From Drechmeria coniospora (lineage: Eukaryota; Ascomycota; Sordariomycetes; Hypocreales; Ophiocordycipitaceae), in contig NC_054389.1 in assembly GCF_001625195.1 (NCBI RefSeq), positions 8,366,520 to 8,430,519 on the forward strand: a DNA stretch of 64,000 bases, written 5' to 3'. A model generated the notes under the pieces. It saw only the letters and a list, made by a program, of their open reading frames with translations. It made no database searches and was not told the DNA's origin. This document shows, one piece after another, positions 10,207 to 21,713 of the stretch. Both the position numbers and the translations under genes were made by a program. Each line of letters opens with the position of its first letter. Within the stretch, counting starts at the first letter, position 1.

Positions 10207-11427
10207 TTAGTCATCAAAGTAAATGCCCTTCTTCTCGTGAATGTCAATCATGCCGCCCTTGAAGCTGCCCCTCTTCTTCTTATTCTTTTCCTTCGTGAAG
10301 CCCTTGCCCTTGGTCACGATGAGGTCATCGTACGCTCGCTGCGAGTAGTCCATCGACACGTAGTCGTTAGAAGAAAACCTCGCATCCACCTTAATATCTT
10401 TGGGGATCCGGGAGAAGCGCTCGCCTTGCGCCTTCTTGCCACCTTTGGCCCCTTTGATCGCCGGATCAGGGGGCAGGGGGGGATTGGTTGTCGTAATCTT
10501 GGGCTGCGGAGAGCCCTCGAGTGTCACCGACGTGTCGGACGAATCTTTGTTGGCATTCCTCTTGACCTTTGGCTGGTCCTTCTCAGAGTCCGAATCCGAG
10601 TCCGAGTCCGAGTCCGAGTCCGAGTCCGAGCTGTCCGACTCCGGCAACGCGACCTTGGCCGCGACCTTGGCCTTGACGGGCTTGCCAGAATCGGAGTCGG
10701 AGTCGGAATCAGAGTCAGAGTCGGAATCAGAGTCAGAGTCGGAATCGGAGTCAGAGTCGGAAGAGTCAGAGCCAGAGTCCGAGCCCGAGTCCGAGTCCGA
10801 GTCCGTGCCGGAGTCGGATTCAGAGTCGGAGTCGGAACTGGAGCTTGAGCTGTCCGATGAGTCACCATCCACGTCCATCTTGCCACCATCCGAGGTTGGC
10901 GTCGTCGCGGCGGCAGTCTTTTGCTTCTTGGCCTTGGGCTGGTTTTCGGAAACCGAATCTGAGCTCGAGTCGGAGTCAGAGTCCGACGAGCCTGAATCCG
11001 ACGAACTGGAGCTGGCAGGTGCCTTGCGCTTCAGGCTCGCAGCAGGTTTTTTCGCCGTGTCGTCTTCGCTGTCGCTCTCACTCTCGCTCTCGCTTTCGCT
11101 AGAGTCGGAACTGGAACTGGAACTGGAGCCGGAGCCGGAGCCGGAGCTTGATTCGCTTGAGCTGTCCGCGCCATCGGCTTTGGCCTTCCCTTTCGAGGCT
11201 TTCCAGGACTGATAGACTTGGGCAAGCGTCTGGTTGCTACCACCATGGCCGGCCTTCAGCCCACTCTGCTCGCGCTGCTTTTGAAAGGCCGCGTGGGCCT
11301 TGCTGAAGGAGTTGTCGGCGAGGAACTTCTCCACCAAGTCCAGCAGCTGTGCGGGAGGGACCGAGACGGTGCGCTTGGAGCCTTCCTTCTTAGCGGAAGC
11401 CGCCACCTTGCTGTCCTTCTTGGCCAT
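10207..11427 (-). CDS. SRP40: SRP40/Nopp140-like nucleolar phosphoprotein
   Basis: This 406-residue protein has an N-terminal LisH-like helix pair (LLDLVEKFLADNSFSKAHAAF, about residues 25-50), a long middle region of alternating serine and acidic residues broken by basic patches, and a conserved C-terminal domain of about 70 residues containing RFSRIPKD, DLIVTKGKGFTKEK and GIYFDD. That order defines the Nopp140/SRP40 family, nucleolar chaperones of snoRNP and ribosome biogenesis. I chose the ATG at 11,427 (context AAAGATGGCC, followed by AKKDSK) because the LisH then sits near the N-terminus; an in-frame ATG at 11,541 would add 38 residues. The serine/acidic region is encoded by simple GAC/TCG-like repeats that also keep other frames open, which explains long shadow frames on the plus strand. 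Confidence 0.93.
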   Translation of the reverse strand: MAKKDSKVAASAKKEGSKRTVSVPPAQLLDLVEKFLADNSFSKAHAAFQKQREQSGLKAGHGGSNQTLAQVYQSWKASKGKAKADGADSSSESSSGSGSGSSSSSSSDSSESESESESDSEDDTAKKPAASLKRKAPASSSSSDSGSSDSDSDSSSDSVSENQPKAKKQKTAAATTPTSDGGKMDVDGDSSDSSSSSSDSDSESDSGTDSDSDSGSDSGSDSSDSDSDSDSDSDSDSDSDSDSDSDSGKPVKAKVAAKVALPESDSSDSDSDSDSDSDSDSEKDQPKVKRNANKDSSDTSVTLEGSPQPKITTTNPPLPPDPAIKGAKGGKKAQGERFSRIPKDIKVDARFSSNDYVSMDYSQRAYDDLIVTKGKGFTKEKNKKKRGSFKGGMIDIHEKKGIYFDD

Positions 11428-12545
11428 CTTTCCGGCCGAGCACTTGGATCGCTTCGTCGAGTCGCCGTCTTGTGCCGTTGCCGCAACGAGCCTCTTGTTG
11501 TCGCTGTTGTTAGAAAAAAGCCAGGAGGGCGGCGACGACATGTGCGTTGGCGGCGGCGATGAGCTGGCTGATGTCGCTCGCTAAACACGAAATCGGAGTC
11601 GCAATGTCCTCAGGTCAGGCGAACGTCTTGGGACCAGAAGAGGAGGAGGATACGATTGCTTTCACGAGCACTTTGCTTGAAGCAGGCACCAGACCTGGAG
11701 AGGGAGCAACGAAGGTGGGCTGCCTGGCAGAAAAAATTCTGTGGACACCGCCTCGAGCCAGACTCGGTGCCAGCTAATAAAGTGTAGCCGCCAGGGGTCC
11801 TTGAGTCCTTGGTGGGGGCGATGATCGAACTGGGGGATCTTATCGCTAATCAAGGACAAAACTTGCGCCGAACTCCGATGCTACTGACACGACCCGCAAC
11901 ATCATAACAGGAGGACTACTTACGTACTGTAAGTGCTGTACTCTGTACTCCGTACAGCAAATACTAATACTGGGCTCCGTCCATACTCGCAAGGTACTTG
12001 CTTACTTTGTTGTACTCAGTCCTTGTACGGAGTACCTGTACGGAGTACTCTGCTGCACGTGTAAGTACTGTAGGTAAATAAGTAACAAGTATGGAGTACA
12101 GGAGTATTGTTATCAAATGTACGGAGTAATTACTCCGTGCTCCGTACATGTACAGTACACATGTACTCTGTATCTATTATTATTGCACAAGAACTGTACG
12201 TAAGTACTAAGTACAGTACTCAAGTTCAGTACTTGTACTCCGTAGGTACAGTACTTGCAGTACTTCGTACAGTATTACTTCTTGTTTCCCGACTGCCAAC
12301 TCGCTCCACCAGACCTAGTTGTACGTACGACCATCATCCATACCTCCTTTCCGCCGTTCGTAGAAGCGTTTCAAACTGTCATCCGCCTATGTTTTCTGCG
12401 TCCGTACCGTCCGAACTCGTCAACATTTCGCTTGCACCCATCCGTTTGCTCGAGCCGTACGTGATACGAGCGAGGGCGCGCTAATCGTCAAGCACGGCCG
12501 TCGTGTCCTTGCGTTGCTCACGTCGGTTGCGTCCTGACCTGAACA
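11428..12545. other. Intergenic stretch
   Basis: The segment carries the divergent upstream regions of the SRP40-like gene and the C3HC zinc finger gene. Positions 11,920-12,290 are packed with TACGGAGTAC, AAGTACTG and GTACTTGTAC words. No gene seen. Confidence 0.6.
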
Positions 12546-14170
12546 ATGCACGCAACGAAGCGCAAGTTCAACGCCTTGCTCCAGGGCCTCAGCAGCCCAA
12601 GGTCCTCATCGGAAATGTTTTCTCCCGACGCCATCCATGCCGACACGCGACGCGGCAATGCCGTCAACCTATCCCACGACGAGCTCCTCCAAAAACGGCG
12701 TCGTCTGGGATTCCCCGATTCGACAGCGCCAGCCGCCTACAACCCGTCCCATACGTCCACCTTGTCCAATGTCGTCCTGAGACGATCCACGACTCAGGCT
12801 GCTGCCAACAAGAGCAGCGGTACGCTGGCAAAGTACTGCCCCAGCGATCGGGACGAGCTGTTGAAAAGGCTCGCCACATTCCAAGAGCTCACCCACTGGA
12901 CGCCCAAGCCGGACCAAGTCGGTGAAATTGAGTGGGCGAAACGTGGCTGGGTGTGTCATGGGAAGGAGACGGTTCGGTGTGTGTTGTGTCACAAGGAGCT
13001 TGTTGTCAAGCTAAATCGCAAGGAGGTGGACGGGAAAGAAGTGCCCGTGCTGGTATCGTCTGAAATAGGTAATACGCCGTTTCCTATCCTGCCGCGCCAT
13101 GACATTGTGGGCACGCGAAGCTGACGGACATGTTGCAGAGGGCACCTTGGCAGACAAGTACGTTGGCCTCATTGTCGATTCGCACCAGCAAGAGTGCCTC
13201 TGGCGGAAACGGGGATGTGACGGTAAGCAGGCGCCCTTGTTCGAGTCCAGTGTCGGAACCTTGCCTAACTCGTTCAGATTCCTTACTACGTCTATCCTTT
13301 TCAAGCGCTAGAGCTGTGCTCACTGCGTTGCGGCAACGATATGACGAACTATGCTCGAGATCTGCTTTCCTCCCCTACGAGTTCAACTTGCGGCTCCCAG
13401 ACAACCTCAATCTGGATGGAATACTGTCCCAGCTGCCACCCACCTTTTTCAACGAAGCTGCCCCGTTCGAATCGGAGACCTCCCCTGCGTCTGCCGCTCG
13501 GCCCGTCAACAGGGCTGCCCTTGCGCTTGCCCTCATGGGTTGGCAAGGCTTGTCCAATGCTCGCATCGGTTCCGTCCCGAACTCGGCATCATGCCACACC
13601 TGCCTTCGACGGTTGGGGCTTTGGATGTTTAAGAGCAAGGAGATTGATGACAACGGTACGGTGCTCGTCCCGGCACCCATGGATCATCTTGACCCCCTCA
13701 AGGAACACCGATATTTTTGTCCTTGGAAGAGCGCCCAGGCTCAGACGAGGGACGCCGCGAGCTCCGTGGCCGGTCCCAACTTGGCAGGCTGGAGCACCCT
13801 TCTTCAAATGATAAAGAATGAGCAGGGGTTGCGAAATGTGTACGGGGGTCAAAGCAAACGACTTGGGCGATTTGTGGCCGATGATAAAGGCCCGTCCAGT
13901 CCAAGCGCCGGCGTTGCGACGGCATCGGCGCCCGAGACCCCGGCCGGCCGAGGCAACCCAACCAGTCCGGGCGCGACGGCACAAGATACAGGCTACCATA
14001 TTGTCGAGGAGGATGAAAGGGCGCGCGATGCCAAGGACAAGGAGCGATGGGCGAGGCTGCGAAAGGTCAAGAGTCTCTTTGATTCCAAGGGGGTCAGGAA
14101 GCTACGGCATCCCCTCAAGAGACCCGGAACGGGGAATTCAAGCAACTCGGCCGATGGCCCCCGATCCTGA
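12546..14170 (+). CDS. Rsm1-like C3HC zinc finger protein
   Basis: The spliced product has 499 residues from exons 12,546-13,068, 13,139-13,222 and 13,278-14,170. The 70-bp intron 1 has a GCTGAC branch; the 55-bp intron 2 has GTAAGC and GCCTAAC. Cys145 and Cys148 (RCVLC) pair with His190 and Cys194 (HQQEC) to form the C3HC (NIPA-type) zinc finger; the second intron falls right after it. The second conserved region contains CHTCLRRLGLW and HRYFCPW, as in the Rsm1 family. In fission yeast Rsm1 acts in mRNA export, and animal relatives (NIPA/ZC3HC1) sit at the nuclear pore basket. The C-terminal 130 residues are low-complexity and charged. Frame continuity across both introns strongly supports the model. 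Confidence 0.9.
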
Positions 14171-14452
14171 TGCCACAACTGATTCTGTTCTTGCCAAGGA
14201 TTGCTTGGAGGGAAGCCCGTCAGGTGTTGGCAGTAATTGTTTCGACAGCTAAGAGTAATATATCTTGGTCACGACGTGTTCAGAAGCGACGTCTTGGTTA
14301 ACTGCCTTGTCTTCGTGGTGCGGGAACCTTGAAGGTGACACCCGACGCGATGATGGCGACCCGGCACGATCTCACGGCCACTGTGCCACCCTCAGCGCCC
14401 ATCCCTCCGCCCGAGCGTCTAGCGAACAAGGCAGAGAATGCCGGCGTCGGGC

Positions 14453-15709
14453 TCACTTCCACTGAAGGTCTTCAAAGGAGACGATGGGGCCGCTGTAGTT
14501 CACAGCCTCGGCTTTCTCCGTCACCTTGTCGTCGATGGTAAAGCCGGCGATTTCGAGAATTCCGGCGCGGACAGCACCGATGCCGCCGCCGTTGCCGATC
14601 CTGCCCGGGCTATCCATACCAGCAGCGGTGATGAAAACATCCGACGTAGCACCGGAGTCGGCCCTCCAAGCGCCCCCGACGGACTCGTTCAGCGCACCCA
14701 GTTCGTCGAGCAGGGCTTCGGCCATGGTACCGCAGGCCGTAGGCCAACCGCGGCGCGCCTTGTCGGCCTTGGTGAGCACGACGAGGGTACGCATGTTGGC
14801 CTCGGCGAGAACTTGGAGTAGCCACCTGTCCTGAGGCATCAGCTTCTTCTTCTCGGACGAGAGAAGAACGACGGCGCCGCGGAGCATGCGGCGCGCCTCA
14901 AGGTACTTGAGGATAGAATCGCCCCAGCTGGCCTGGCTCCTGAAACCATATCCGGGCGTGTCAACAAGGACGAGGCTGTGGCGCGGAGGCGCACTACCCT
15001 TGCGGACGAGCTCCCTCGGCGTCTTGGGCGGTGGACCCACGGCGAAGGCGTTCATGAGCGTCGTATGCCCGGGTCTCTGGCTCACTCTGGCGGCACTGGG
15101 CCGGCCGACGAGGGCGTTGAGGAAAGATGACTTGCCGACGTTGGAGGCGCCAAGAACGACAACCTCGGGCACGTGCACGTTGAGGGCGTGGTGGTGCAGG
15201 GCTTCGGCCGAGTAGAGGAACTGGCAGCGATGCAGGAAGAAGCGCTCGGCGGCGGCGAGCTGGTGCGTCTCATCGCGCGTCGGCGTCGTCGTGATGGGGT
15301 GGATGGAGCCATGCCGGATAAGCTTGTACGAGGCAAGGGAACGTGAATCTGTGGCGATGTCCTTGATGGCCTGTTGCACGGCTGCGCTCCTGTCTTGCAT
15401 TTTTTCAGCAGCCTCTTCAGCAGCCTTTTCAACAGCCATGTTTTCAGCGAACGGCTGCAGCTTCATCACAGCGTGCCCCGGTTGCTTAGCTTTGGGCTTA
15501 GGTATGTCGTCTGCCATACGATCAAGCGTAGCCGCCACTCCATCATCTTGTAAACCAGAGTGTCTCCGGGTCCTTCGCACAGTGCCTGGACGTTGCCTGA
15601 TGGCACAGGCGGCCGAAAGGCAAAAGTGAACTCGTTGGCCGTGGCGAATGATGTTCCAGACTGGGCACCGCAATACATCTGAGATGGGCCGCCTCCATGA
15701 TGGCAGCAT
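14453..15709 (-). CDS. EngB/YihA-type GTPase, probably mitochondrial
   Basis: This 418-residue protein has the G-protein motifs of the EngB family in order: GASNVGKSS (about residues 187-195, P-loop), GHTT (G2), DTPGYGF (G3) and TKAD (G4). Bacterial EngB helps assemble the large ribosomal subunit; fungal homologues are predicted to work on mitochondrial ribosomes. The first 60 residues from the ATG at 15,709 are arginine-rich with few acidic residues, consistent with a mitochondrial presequence. An alternative ATG at 15,517 (MADDIPK) would remove it, so the start is uncertain, and an upstream intron is possible. The gene is divergent from the dioxygenase gene at 16,207 and ends about 280 bp from the convergent zinc finger gene. 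Confidence 0.88.
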   Translation of the reverse strand: MLPSWRRPISDVLRCPVWNIIRHGQRVHFCLSAACAIRQRPGTVRRTRRHSGLQDDGVAATLDRMADDIPKPKAKQPGHAVMKLQPFAENMAVEKAAEEAAEKMQDRSAAVQQAIKDIATDSRSLASYKLIRHGSIHPITTTPTRDETHQLAAAERFFLHRCQFLYSAEALHHHALNVHVPEVVVLGASNVGKSSFLNALVGRPSAARVSQRPGHTTLMNAFAVGPPPKTPRELVRKGSAPPRHSLVLVDTPGYGFRSQASWGDSILKYLEARRMLRGAVVLLSSEKKKLMPQDRWLLQVLAEANMRTLVVLTKADKARRGWPTACGTMAEALLDELGALNESVGGAWRADSGATSDVFITAAGMDSPGRIGNGGGIGAVRAGILEIAGFTIDDKVTEKAEAVNYSGPIVSFEDLQWK

Positions 15710-16206
15710 TGTATCTCATGAGCGGGTGGGACGTGGGTGTTCCATGGCCGCAGAAACCGTGCGTTGTCCCGAAGCTGGAGGATTGAGTCTGCTGTGGATA
15801 GATAGAAATAACGCCTGTTCCACCAGGTTTCTGCCCAAGCACCGCATGGTGAGACATCAGAGTTCGAGAAGTTTGTGGCACGCTGCTTACATAATAAACT
15901 CGTGCGACCCTCAAGACTCTGGCATCCACCTTGCTCCGTCCACATATCGTCATACTTGTGCCCTCCTCACCCAACCTTGCTAGTTCTGATATCGCATCTT
16001 ATTTCCTTTACATCATTTCCAACTCATTTGGCGCCGATTTCATATTCAACTTTGATGTAGGATAGACAGTCAAACAATAGATGCGGCGGGTCCCACTCAA
16101 TCTCTCATGATATGGTAATACGCTCCCAGGGATCTGGTATGCTGGGCTTCATTTCTCTCAAACAATCTCCTCTCAATTGCATCCAAGTTCAATAGCCAAC
16201 CCCACG
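15710..16206. other. Divergent promoter region
   Basis: About 500 bp separate the starts of the EngB-type and ALKBH1-like genes, which are transcribed away from each other. The part near 15,970-16,060 is pyrimidine-rich on the plus strand. No separate gene seen. Confidence 0.5.
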
Positions 16207-17363
16207 ATGACGGTCAACCTCGCCGAGCTGGACGCCCACGAGCAGCCTTCAGATAAAATGCGAAGCGAGTGGAAACAATTCTCGCGTATGGAACCTGAGG
16301 CCTTGGTTCGAGACAGTCGCATCGACGATCCCCGCTTGCCACTGGAGCAGAACGGCTTCCAAACCGCAGGGGTGATCACCAAAGAGCAACTTGCCGACGC
16401 CTTCTCAAGGTTGGATCCGGAGTATGCAAGTCATGCCCAGGAAGACGCTGCGATTCTATTCCACCCCTTGCTCCCGGGTATGCCCACCCCCCCCCCCCTT
16501 TTGCCGCAGCGCCTGAAAGGGTGAAGACCGACGCAAATGCAGGCCTCCTTGTCGTTCCCGCTGTTGTGCCGCCCTCGGTCCAGACCGGCCTGCTCGACAG
16601 GATGCTGCACCGCGATCTCAGCAACCCCCAACACCAGACCAATATGGACCTGCACTACACTCTCGCCTCGCCACCAGCCGCCCCCTCGCAGTCCCTCTTC
16701 TCACTCGCGCCAGATACGCCTGCCCTCTTCACGCCAAAGGATCCGACCGTGCACAAGCCCCTCTCAGCGCGCCAAGTCCTCCATCGGCGCCTGCACTGGG
16801 TCACCTTGGGCGGCCAGTACGACTGGACCAACCGCGTCTACCCCGACGGGAAGCCGCCTTGCTTCCCCCACGACCTTGCTGGCTTTCTCGAGACCCTTTT
16901 CCCGGAGACGCAAGCCCAGGCGGCTATTGTCAACTTCTACAGCCCTGGGGACACCATGATGATGCACCGTGATGTCAGCGAGGAGACGGACCGCGGCCTC
17001 GTCAGCTTGAGCCTGGGCTGCGATGGCCTCTTCATGATTGCGCCGAGTGGGCCGGCCCTGTCCCCCGACGATATCCAGCACCCCCAGGTGGAGGGAGAGA
17101 GGGGAGAGGAGGCAAAGGAGAGAGACTGGGTGGCGAGGGAGGCAGAGGGCAAAGAGTACCTGCTGCTACGGCTGCGGTCCGGCGACGCGATCTACATGAC
17201 GAAAGAGTCGCGATATGCCTGGCACGGCGTGCCCAAGGTTCTGAAGGAGACGTGCCCGGACTATCTCGAGAGCTGGCCGGCTGCAGATGGACATTTTGCC
17301 GAATGGGATGGGTGGATGCGGAATAAGCGAATTAACCTGAACGTGAGGCAGATGAGAGACTGA
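16207..17363 (+). CDS. ALKBH1-like Fe(II)/2-oxoglutarate dioxygenase
   Basis: The C-terminal part carries the AlkB fold signature: HRDVSEE (HxD iron ligands, near 16,967), AWHGVPK with the distal histidine, and NLNVRQM, the arginine that binds 2-oxoglutarate. The long N-terminal region and the segments NMDLHY and QYDWTNRVYP match ALKBH1-type fungal proteins, which demethylate nucleic acids, including tRNA in animals. The 5' part (16,207-16,477) and 3' part lie in different frames around a C12 run at 16,487-16,498. A 65-bp intron 16,478-16,542 or a 32-bp one ending at 16,509 would both restore the frame, as would a one-base change in the C run. The 65-bp intron is preferred, because 32 bp is below usual fungal intron size; it gives about 363 residues. 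Confidence 0.88.
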
Positions 17364-17883
17364 CCAGCGCCGGCCCTTCCGTGAGTGCGCAAAGCTACCT
17401 TCTCATCAAGGCTTGTGGAAACCATCATCCGCGCTTCACATCCGGGTGTCTCCGAGTGGTGGCTGTAGCGGGCTTCGTTACGACCATGGAAGGCCCCAAA
17501 CATCCGTGGATGTTGATGTAGGGGCCCTTTGCACCACTACATATAATGTTGAAATGGTTCCAGACACCCTAGAGAGGGTTCACAATGTCACCAATGTGGC
17601 CAACCATGACCATATTTTTCTATACTAATGCAGTCAAGCGGCAGGCAAGGTGCCGTTGCAGACCATGGATTTTGTAACGCCTCACTCCCAGCTTTGCGAT
17701 AGTTAATTACAGAAATGCTTTCGCTAGGAAAAAAAGGGGATGATGAAATGGTGTAGGTGTAATCGGTAGCTGCCATCCGTGATGCTGCACGCTCTACTTG
17801 TGTACCAACACGCTGCGCTGTATATCGTCGAGCGTCGAAGGCGAGGGCGAGGGCGACGCTCCCGACGCCCCTGATCCGTTCGG
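17364..17883. other. Intergenic stretch between convergent genes
   Basis: These 520 bp separate the 3' ends of the ALKBH1-like and HECT ligase genes. They hold the 3' untranslated regions of both. I see no gene or repeat. Confidence 0.5.
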
Positions 17884-20800
17884 CTACGCAAAGCCAAAAC
17901 CTTGGGCGTTCTCAAGCGCCATGCCGAGTCGCTCTCGCAACAGATCCTTGTCCTTGTACTCCGGCAGGAGAAGAGTTCCGTAGCACGTGTACGCCGTCGG
18001 CAGGTGACCGCCCTTGCCGGTCTCTTCTCCGTTTCTCTGCACCACAAACTGCAGGTTCCGCATGCCGCCGACGGGTACGCGATCGGATGCCGTGACAAAC
18101 TCAAGAAGCTTGCGCTTCAGCCGGTCGTCATACCGTTTAACGATCGACCAAAAGTCCTTGATCGTACGGTGCGACGAGTCCCATCCGACATAGCGGGCGT
18201 GTCGACGGAGTTCCGAAATGTTGATCTCCTGCACACCCTCCACCAGAGATTGCAGAGTCGCCGGCGACAGCAGCGACAGGGATTTACCGTCGAGGCAAGC
18301 CCGGAAACCGCGCTCGAAGGCGAGGTACTGCGGCCTCACCGAGACATCCGTCAAGTAACGAATATAGTCGCTGACGTAGTCGTTTCGGTTGTCGTTTGTC
18401 ACCAGCGGTGCCTCGTCCACCATCGACCGGACCGAGGGCTCGCCGAATAGACCGCGAGGCCATGACGCATGCTCCTTGGCCATCTCGCGGGTGATGTGGG
18501 TGCCAAAAGACGATACGGAAAACTCGTACGTCCGGGCAAAGACGTCCTCGATGAGGCCCTCGTTCTCGTCCCACTCCAGCAGCGTTGTGAGCCCCGCGGC
18601 GAGCTCCGGCCAACCATCGGCGACATGATAAAGCTCATTCACCGACTGGCCCAGAAGCTTCCGGTACAGGGCATTGGGGAACGTCAGCGGCAGCGTCAAC
18701 CCATTGTACACGGCGAGCGACACGAGGAGGCCCATCATCTCAAACTTCCAGTCCTCGACAACAGAATCCGGCACGAACCATGCCATCCGGGTCCGCTCGT
18801 CGATGGTGAACGCTCCGTACGTCGGATCGAGGCACTCGGCGATGGCCATCCTGAAGAACTCTTGTTGCACTCCGCCCGAGTCGAAACCCTCCTCGCCGCC
18901 ATCTTCCCCCAGGTGGATCTTAAGGGGCCGTAGCAGCTCTCGTTCCTGTCGTCGCCAGAGTTGGTCGAACGCATCCCGGATGACGGTCTGTCGGCCAATG
19001 TCCAGCACCAGGTACTTGGAGGAAGCCGTTCTGAGCAGATCCTGCAGCACGACCTTGTGGTGCGGGTTTGTCACCAGGCTGCCCGGATCGACGATGGCAT
19101 TCATTCTCGTCTTGAGGGAGCTCGACTCCTCAAACGTCCTGCTCATCTTCGAGAAGTTGATGGAACGGAAGAAGGTGACGGCAGTTTCGGGCGAGAAGAG
19201 ATAGGGATAGTCCAGCAGGTGGTGCCGTTGCCTCGTCGACGTGAAGCCTGTCCACGCGACGGGCATTTCCAACGTGTCCAGTCTGTCGGAGAAGTAGTCT
19301 ACGCGAAACTGGACATCTGGCACGAGAAGGGTGTCCCTTTTCTCATCTTCGAATTCGTCGAGTTAGCAATGCTGTCAACTGCACCGGCGCGCCCCGAGTA
19401 CATACACATGGTCTCCATCAAGGACATTGCCCCGTAGAAGGGGCCATCGCTGGAAAATTCGGGTTCGCCATCCCAGTCCTGGAGCAGGATCGTCCTTGCC
19501 CAGTCCAGAAGCAGGGTCGGCATCCGGGCCTCGTGCAACAGACGGTCTTGTGGAGCAAACTCGAGGATGTGAGCAGCATCGCTGCCGAGCGAATCGAGCT
19601 GGCGCAGCATCGGACGTAGGATATCGAGATCGCCGCATTCGGTATCGACCGTCGAGTCGCACTCGGCGACGTCGACAAAGTACCTGCGCGCCGTGATGGC
19701 ACAGAACAGCCGGCGCGCAAGGCGCAAGGCGAGATCGTTGGAGAATGCGTCCTCGTATTCGAGACACATGGACGGAGGCTGCCTAATCGCCGTGCCACGA
19801 CCACCGACGACTCCGTGGGAACGAATGCGCGACATGTCGAAGAGGGTCTTCGTGTCGGTGACGTAAGGAGCCGACGCAACCAGGGCGTGCAGGCAGACCG
19901 ACATGACGCAGGAAGCCTCAAAGTTGGTCAAGGGAGCGGCATCCCCGGAAAAGAGATTCGACGCCTGCGAACGAAGGCTCTTGAGCGCCTCGGGTGGCAC
20001 AAAGAGGCACCTCGCCGCCAGCCACAAGCTGTGCAGCACAAGGCTCGGTGCCACCCTGGTCATCCGGAGCATGCAGTACCACATGGTAAGCGAATCGTAC
20101 AGCTTCCCATCCTTGGTGAACGACCCGACAAGCGATCGAGGGTTGCTCAGCACGTCGAAGAGCGTCTGCTCGTTGAAAGCCTTCCACTGCCGTCGGGGCA
20201 CTGTGCTGTCGGACCGCCGCCGCCGCGGAGCAAGCTTGCGCTGCCTATTCTGGGGAGCCGGAAACGACTCGGCGGGGGAAAGGGGGCCGACGAAGCGCTT
20301 CTCAAACGTGTAATCTTCTTGGAAGACGTCGCATATGAAATCGACAACTTCAACGTCGAGACGGGGCAGGGACTGAGGCAAGAGGCAATTCCTCCGTTCC
20401 GAAGCGTCCATGACCAGGTCGTCGACGTCGACACCGACTTTTGCCGGCGACCTCAGCGGACTGCCGAGAGGGCTCGTGACGGTGTCGGTGAGGTCGTCCG
20501 AGTCTTCCTTGTCGGACGAGCCCGGGTCCACGACGACGTCGTCGACGGGTTGGGGCGAGAGACAGGGCACATTCTCGAAGAAGGCCGGCTTCAGGGGAAA
20601 TTCGGGTAGCGGTCGGGACATGGCGTTGGGTGCCATCCTCGCCGTATGAGGATGAAAGCTGTTGAGGGGTTGGCTCTTGGGCGTCGATTTGCTTTCCTCC
20701 CTTGGCGCAGGCGTAGGAAGGGGCTCGACCGACGCCCTCCGGTTGGACGTTGACGGAGCTCGCACCGAGCCTCTTGAACCATGTTTGGGCTTGGCAGGGG

Positions 20801-21713
20801 TCCTAGTCGGTGGTGCAAGTTCCTCCTGCTGCGAAATTGGCACGGCCTTCTCGCGGATATGCTTCGTGGACCTGGGCTTGCCGTCTTGCCGGGGTATTCC
20901 GTCCAGCGATTGGCGGCTGTCCGGGGATCTGTGTGCTTCTCGAACAGTGGTGGTATCATGCCCCTCGGCGTTGGGAGACGGTTCCACCTGGCCGATTTCG
21001 GCGAGCTCCTTGGAGATGTGCTCGATTCCTTGCGGCGTGAGCCACTCGAGCATCTTGAAGGCCACGGTGCCGAATGCAGCTGCCGCAAATGAACGATGGT
21101 CCTTACACGTGGCACGTTCGTGGATGCTCAGCTTCGGCGCCGGTTCCGCAGTAGCAGGGGACTCTTCCCGATTGGCGTCGCCTTGTACGCTCGGCATCGC
21201 GGCCTGCTCACTCATCGAGGATGAGGAATCGGGGTGTAAGTCCTTTTTAGGAGAGTGTTGGGTCTTTGGAAACTGGTCGGTCGTGGATGCAGGCAAAGGA
21301 AATAGGGCGGAGAAGACGAGAGTATTCACCGCGACGGGAGGGTCGTTGGAGCGGCGGAGGTATGGGCAGAGGCCTCTGTCGGGGTTATCCTGGCTCGCCA
21401 GGTACACCGCCAACGTCCTCGCGCTGTTGGGGCTGTATCGTCGGATGGGCGACTTGCCGACTAGTCGCTTTCGTAAAGTGAAGCAGGTCGAGGTCGAACA
21501 TTGCTTGTTGCCGCAGCCTTCGCGAAGCTGAAGGACGTATCTGCCATGACGGTCAGGACGAGTCGATGGGGCGGGAAGGATCTGTCTCCGATCTTGCTCA
21601 CCTTGCAACCAGCAGCTGAAATCCGTGCCGCCGACTCGCTCGATGGATGGTGTAGACGCGGTGGGGATTGTCAACGTCTTGGACGAGGTCTCGGAGGCCT
21701 TGGGGAGCGTCAT
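17884..21713 (-). CDS. Hul4-like HECT E3 ubiquitin ligase
   Basis: Two exons, 21,713-19,406 and 19,346-17,884, join across a 59-bp intron (GTATGT donor, GCTAAC branch, AAG acceptor) to give at least 1,256 residues. Near the N-terminus Cys67, Cys72, Cys77 and Cys116 form an AZUL-like zinc-binding module (GCGNKQCSTSTC). A long, poorly ordered, serine/proline-rich middle follows. The C-terminal 350 residues are a HECT domain, with the catalytic cysteine at about 1224 in PTAYTCYG and the family-typical end NAQGFGFA. HECT ligases take ubiquitin on that cysteine and pass it to substrates; Hul4 in yeast works with the proteasome and nuclear quality control. The start is uncertain: a stop lies in frame shortly upstream, while the sequence at 21,640-21,867 in another frame looks like more of the protein. 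Confidence 0.88.

Noticed and set aside
10400..11212. Long plus-strand frame rich in serine and glutamate opposite the SRP40-like gene
   Set aside because: It is the mirror of the repetitive serine/aspartate coding on the minus strand, which has the conserved LisH and C-terminal domains.
11780..11850. tRNA-like or small RNA sequence near CAGTTCGATCAT
   Set aside because: No cloverleaf could be formed.
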